From Pseudomonadota bacterium (GTDB taxonomy: Bacteria; Pseudomonadota; Alphaproteobacteria; Rhizobiales; Hyphomicrobiaceae), in contig JAEYYQ010000632.1 of assembly GCA_023428365.1 (NCBI GenBank), positions 1 to 8,472 on the forward strand: a stretch of DNA of 8,472 nucleotides. The letters run 5' to 3'. The notes under the pieces were generated by a model, which worked only from the letters and a program-made list of their open reading frames with translations, was not told the origin of the DNA and searched no databases. Below are positions 6,530-8,472 of this stretch, one piece after another. Both the position numbers and the translations under genes were made by a program. Position 1 is the first letter of the stretch. Every line of letters begins with the position of its first letter.

Positions 6530-8277
6530 CGCAGCAGGATCAATCCAACTCCACCTGGCGAATGACGGGCGGCCAGGCGCTCGCCGAGATGCTCAAGCTG
6601 GCGGGTGCCGGTCCGATGTTCGGCATGGGTGGTTTCCAGTTGCTGCCGTTCTACGAGGCCTGTCGCGCGCTGGGCCTCAAGCATGCCCTGATCAATGACG
6701 AACGCTGCGGAGCTTTCGCGGCTGATGCCTGCGCCAAAGTGACGAACCGGCCGGGGCTCGTTGACGGGACGTTGGGACCCGGTGCCACGAACCTCGTGAC
6801 CGGTCTCGTGGAAAGTCTGAATGCCGGGATTCCGGTGGTTGCCATCGTTGGCGATGCCAATCGCGAGCACGCTTGGAAAAACATGACCCAGGAGACGCGG
6901 CAGCTGGAAATCCTGCGGCCCGTGGTGAAGGAGGTTATCCGCGTCGAGGTGCTGAAGCGTGTGCCGGAACACGTGCGCCGCGCATTCGCCGTGGCGACCA
7001 GCGGTCGTCCTGGCCCTGTTCTGATCGATGTGCCGGAAGATATTGCGCACGGCGAAATGGATTTCGATGCGGCCGATTTCTGGATCGATCCGGCAACGAC
7101 CCGCGCGCAGGCGCGGCGGGCACGGCCGGATGCATCCGATCTGGAGCGCGCGGTCGCGTTATTGTCCAAAGCCGAGCGCCCGCTGATCCTTGCCGGCGGC
7201 GGCGTGCATATTTCGGAAGCGTATGACGCGCTCCTGTCGCTGGTTGAAACCTACGGCATCGCCGTCGCGCATACCATGTCCGGTAAGGGCGCGATCGCGT
7301 GCACGCATCCGCTCTCGGCGGGATTGTTCGGCCGCTACGATCGCATTGCGAATGCCCTCGTCGCGGAGTCGGATTGTTTGCTGGTGGTGGGCTGCAAGCT
7401 GGGTGAGATCGCGACCAAGCGCTTCCAGCTGATCCCGGCGGGCAAGTCGGTCATCCACATCGAAATCGACCCGACCGAGATCGGCCGAACGACGCGCACG
7501 GAAGTCGGTCTGGTCGGCGATGCGCGCCTCGCCTTGCAGGATCTCTCGGCAGCGTTGGGAAGTGGGAAGGCCGCGGCCCAACGACGGTCTGCGTATCTGG
7601 CTGAGATTCCGAAGCTGATGGCGGAGTGGCGCAAAGGCGCGGCCGACCGCATGGAAAGCCGCGAGACGCCGATCAATGTCGGCCGGCTGATGGGCGAACT
7701 CAATAAGGTGATGCCGGCGGACGGCATCGTGGTGGCTGATGGCGGGTTTGCAGCCCACTGGGGCGGACTGATGTTCGATACCAAGGCATCGGGCCGCCAC
7801 TTCCTGCCGGATCGTGGGTTCGCTTCCATCGGCTATGGCGTTCCCGGTGGCATCGGGGCGCAGCTCGGAGCAGGCTCGAAGCGCCGTGTGGTCAGCCTGA
7901 CGGGCGACGGCGGATTCAACATGAGTTTGGGAGAGTTGGAGACCGCGCGACGGCTCGGCGCCAACTTTGTCGCGTGTGTCTTCAACAATGCCGCATCGGG
8001 CTATGTGAAGGCGCTACAACACGCGATGTATGGGCAGGGCGCCTATCAATCCTCTGATCTGGTGGAACTCGACTATGCGGCCATCGCCAAAGGCTTTGGC
8101 TGTCACGGTATCAAAGTGACAAATCCGGAGAAGCTGTCATCAGCGCTGCACGAAGGGCTGGAAAATACGTCTTCACCGACGGTGATCGATGTCGTCGTGA
8201 CCCGCGATCCCTCACGCATGCTGCCGGCGGCGGACAACCGGACGCTCAAGGTGACGAAGGGGGATCGGCCAGTATAA
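6526..8277 (+). CDS. Acetolactate synthase-like ThDP-dependent enzyme
   Basis: This is a three-domain ThDP enzyme of the acetolactate synthase / benzoylformate decarboxylase / glyoxylate carboligase superfamily, 583 aa, typical length. The N-terminal pyrimidine domain has LINDERCGAFAADACAKVT (54-72) with the cofactor-activating Glu59, and GPGATNLVTGL (84-94). The central domain begins near 205 (LILAGGGVH at 220-228, IHIEIDPTEIG at 310-320). The diphosphate domain has LTGDGGFNMSLGELETA (458-474), closing with FNN at 486-488 for metal and ThDP binding. The substrate pocket differs from IlvB: GMGGFQLLPFYEA (33-45) replaces the usual GxPGG start, so a biosynthetic acetolactate synthase is unlikely. 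No small regulatory subunit adjoins it. Likely reactions are decarboxylation or carboligation of a 2-oxoacid; sulfopyruvate- or oxalyl-type chemistry cannot be excluded. The GTG start overlaps the preceding stop by 4 bases, with AAGGAG just before. Superfamily sure, reaction unknown. Confidence 0.92.
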   Translation: MTQQDQSNSTWRMTGGQALAEMLKLAGAGPMFGMGGFQLLPFYEACRALGLKHALINDERCGAFAADACAKVTNRPGLVDGTLGPGATNLVTGLVESLNAGIPVVAIVGDANREHAWKNMTQETRQLEILRPVVKEVIRVEVLKRVPEHVRRAFAVATSGRPGPVLIDVPEDIAHGEMDFDAADFWIDPATTRAQARRARPDASDLERAVALLSKAERPLILAGGGVHISEAYDALLSLVETYGIAVAHTMSGKGAIACTHPLSAGLFGRYDRIANALVAESDCLLVVGCKLGEIATKRFQLIPAGKSVIHIEIDPTEIGRTTRTEVGLVGDARLALQDLSAALGSGKAAAQRRSAYLAEIPKLMAEWRKGAADRMESRETPINVGRLMGELNKVMPADGIVVADGGFAAHWGGLMFDTKASGRHFLPDRGFASIGYGVPGGIGAQLGAGSKRRVVSLTGDGGFNMSLGELETARRLGANFVACVFNNAASGYVKALQHAMYGQGAYQSSDLVELDYAAIAKGFGCHGIKVTNPEKLSSALHEGLENTSSPTVIDVVVTRDPSRMLPAADNRTLKVTKGDRPV

Positions 8278-8302
8278 TCGGGTTTGGTGCTGGTATGCCG
8301 TA

Positions 8303-8324
8303 ACGCCGCCTTGACCAACGGCGT
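8303..8324 (+). terminator. Weak hairpin after the ThDP enzyme gene
   Basis: ACGCCG (8303-8308) pairs with CGGCGT (8319-8324), with a possible inner TTG/CAA pairing, 25 bases after the stop codon. No T-run follows, and the element overlaps the proposed tRNA promoter -35, so its role as terminator is doubtful. Confidence 0.35.
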
Positions 8325-8339
8325 CAAACAGGCCAGATA
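8311..8339 (+). promoter_or_regulatory. Candidate promoter of tRNA-Pro
   Basis: TTGACC (8311-8316), 17 bases, then CAGATA (8334-8339) ends 9 bases before the first base of the tRNA, which is the expected spacing for a stable-RNA gene with a very short leader. The -35 is a good match, the -10 is moderate. Confidence 0.45.
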
Positions 8340-8348
8340 AGCGCCAGT

Positions 8349-8425
8349 CGGGGCATAGCTCAGCCTGGTAGAGCACCTGCTTTGGGAGCAGGGGGTCGCG
8401 AGTTCGAATCCCGCTGCCCCGACCA
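8349..8425 (+). tRNA. tRNA-Pro, anticodon UGG
   Basis: A complete cloverleaf of 77 bases includes the encoded CCA (8423-8425). The acceptor stem pairs CGGGGCA (8349-8355) with TGCCCCG (8415-8421) perfectly, with discriminator A at 8422. The D stem is GCTC/GAGC. The anticodon stem CCTGC/GCAGG encloses TTTGGGA with TGG at 8383-8385, which reads proline codons. The T arm has the loop TTCGAAT (8403-8409); its stem GCGAG/CCCGC contains one A-C mismatch (8401 with 8411). The rest is so regular that the gene should be functional. Confidence 0.97.
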
Positions 8426-8433
8426 ATCTTTCA

Positions 8434-8472
8434 ATGAGTGATCCCTACATACCGTCGACGAACCGTGTCGCG
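8434..8472 (+). CDS. Possible start of a gene, cut by the window edge
   Basis: An ATG 8 bases after the tRNA opens a frame of 13 codons (MSDPYIPSTNRVA) running to the window end. No Shine-Dalgarno is seen before it and the stretch is too short to judge, so this may be chance. If real, it would be transcribed together with or just behind the tRNA. Confidence 0.25.
   Translation, partial: MSDPYIPSTNRVA

Noticed and set aside
6406..7169. Minus-strand frames opposite the start of the ThDP enzyme
   Set aside because: They are antisense shadows with no motif or ribosome site; the plus-strand enzyme has complete ThDP motifs.
8103..8426. Minus-strand frame of 107 codons starting MVGAAGFELATPCSQSRCSTRLSYAP
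   Set aside because: Its start is the antisense translation of the tRNA-Pro gene, a familiar false protein, and the rest is antisense to the end of the ThDP enzyme.
8349..8472. tRNA-Pro as integration site of a genomic island
   Set aside because: No integrase is visible and no repeat of the tRNA 3' end was noticed elsewhere in the window.

Overview
The window looks like chromosomal DNA of a GC-rich alphaproteobacterium. The genes are in tight overlapping pairs with Shine-Dalgarno sites, the tRNA encodes its own CCA, and the proteins resemble those of the Bradyrhizobium/Afipia/Rhodopseudomonas group. That placement is an impression from memory, not a search. No transposase, integrase, CRISPR array or phage gene is visible. 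The content is a metabolic, probably catabolic, gene cluster.

Layout from left to right. An ABC-transporter permease of the SsuC/TauC type (+) ends at a strong hairpin. Facing it is a D-2-hydroxyacid dehydrogenase (-), preceded on the same strand by a small two-helix membrane protein. A divergent gap then leads to a proline racemase-superfamily enzyme (+) whose first catalytic Cys is Ser. Only 9 bases separate it from the convergent end of a two-gene operon (-) for the alpha and beta subunits of a thiamine-diphosphate (ThDP) E1 dehydrogenase. A 172-base divergent intergenic region holds a GGTC-N-GACC palindrome. On its other side are a protein I do not recognise, built from two copies of one domain, and an acetolactate-synthase-like ThDP enzyme that overlaps it by 4 bases (+). 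The right end holds tRNA-Pro(UGG) and possibly the first codons of another gene.

How the genes may work together is inference. A transporter brings in a small organic acid or amino-acid-like compound. A racemase/dehydratase-fold enzyme, an NAD-dependent 2-hydroxyacid dehydrogenase and two unrelated ThDP enzymes then convert hydroxy- and 2-oxo-acid intermediates. No E2 or E3 subunit accompanies the E1 pair, and no regulator gene is in view. The substrate cannot be read from the sequence. The most novel element is the internally duplicated protein at 5690-6529, translationally coupled to the acetolactate-synthase-like enzyme.
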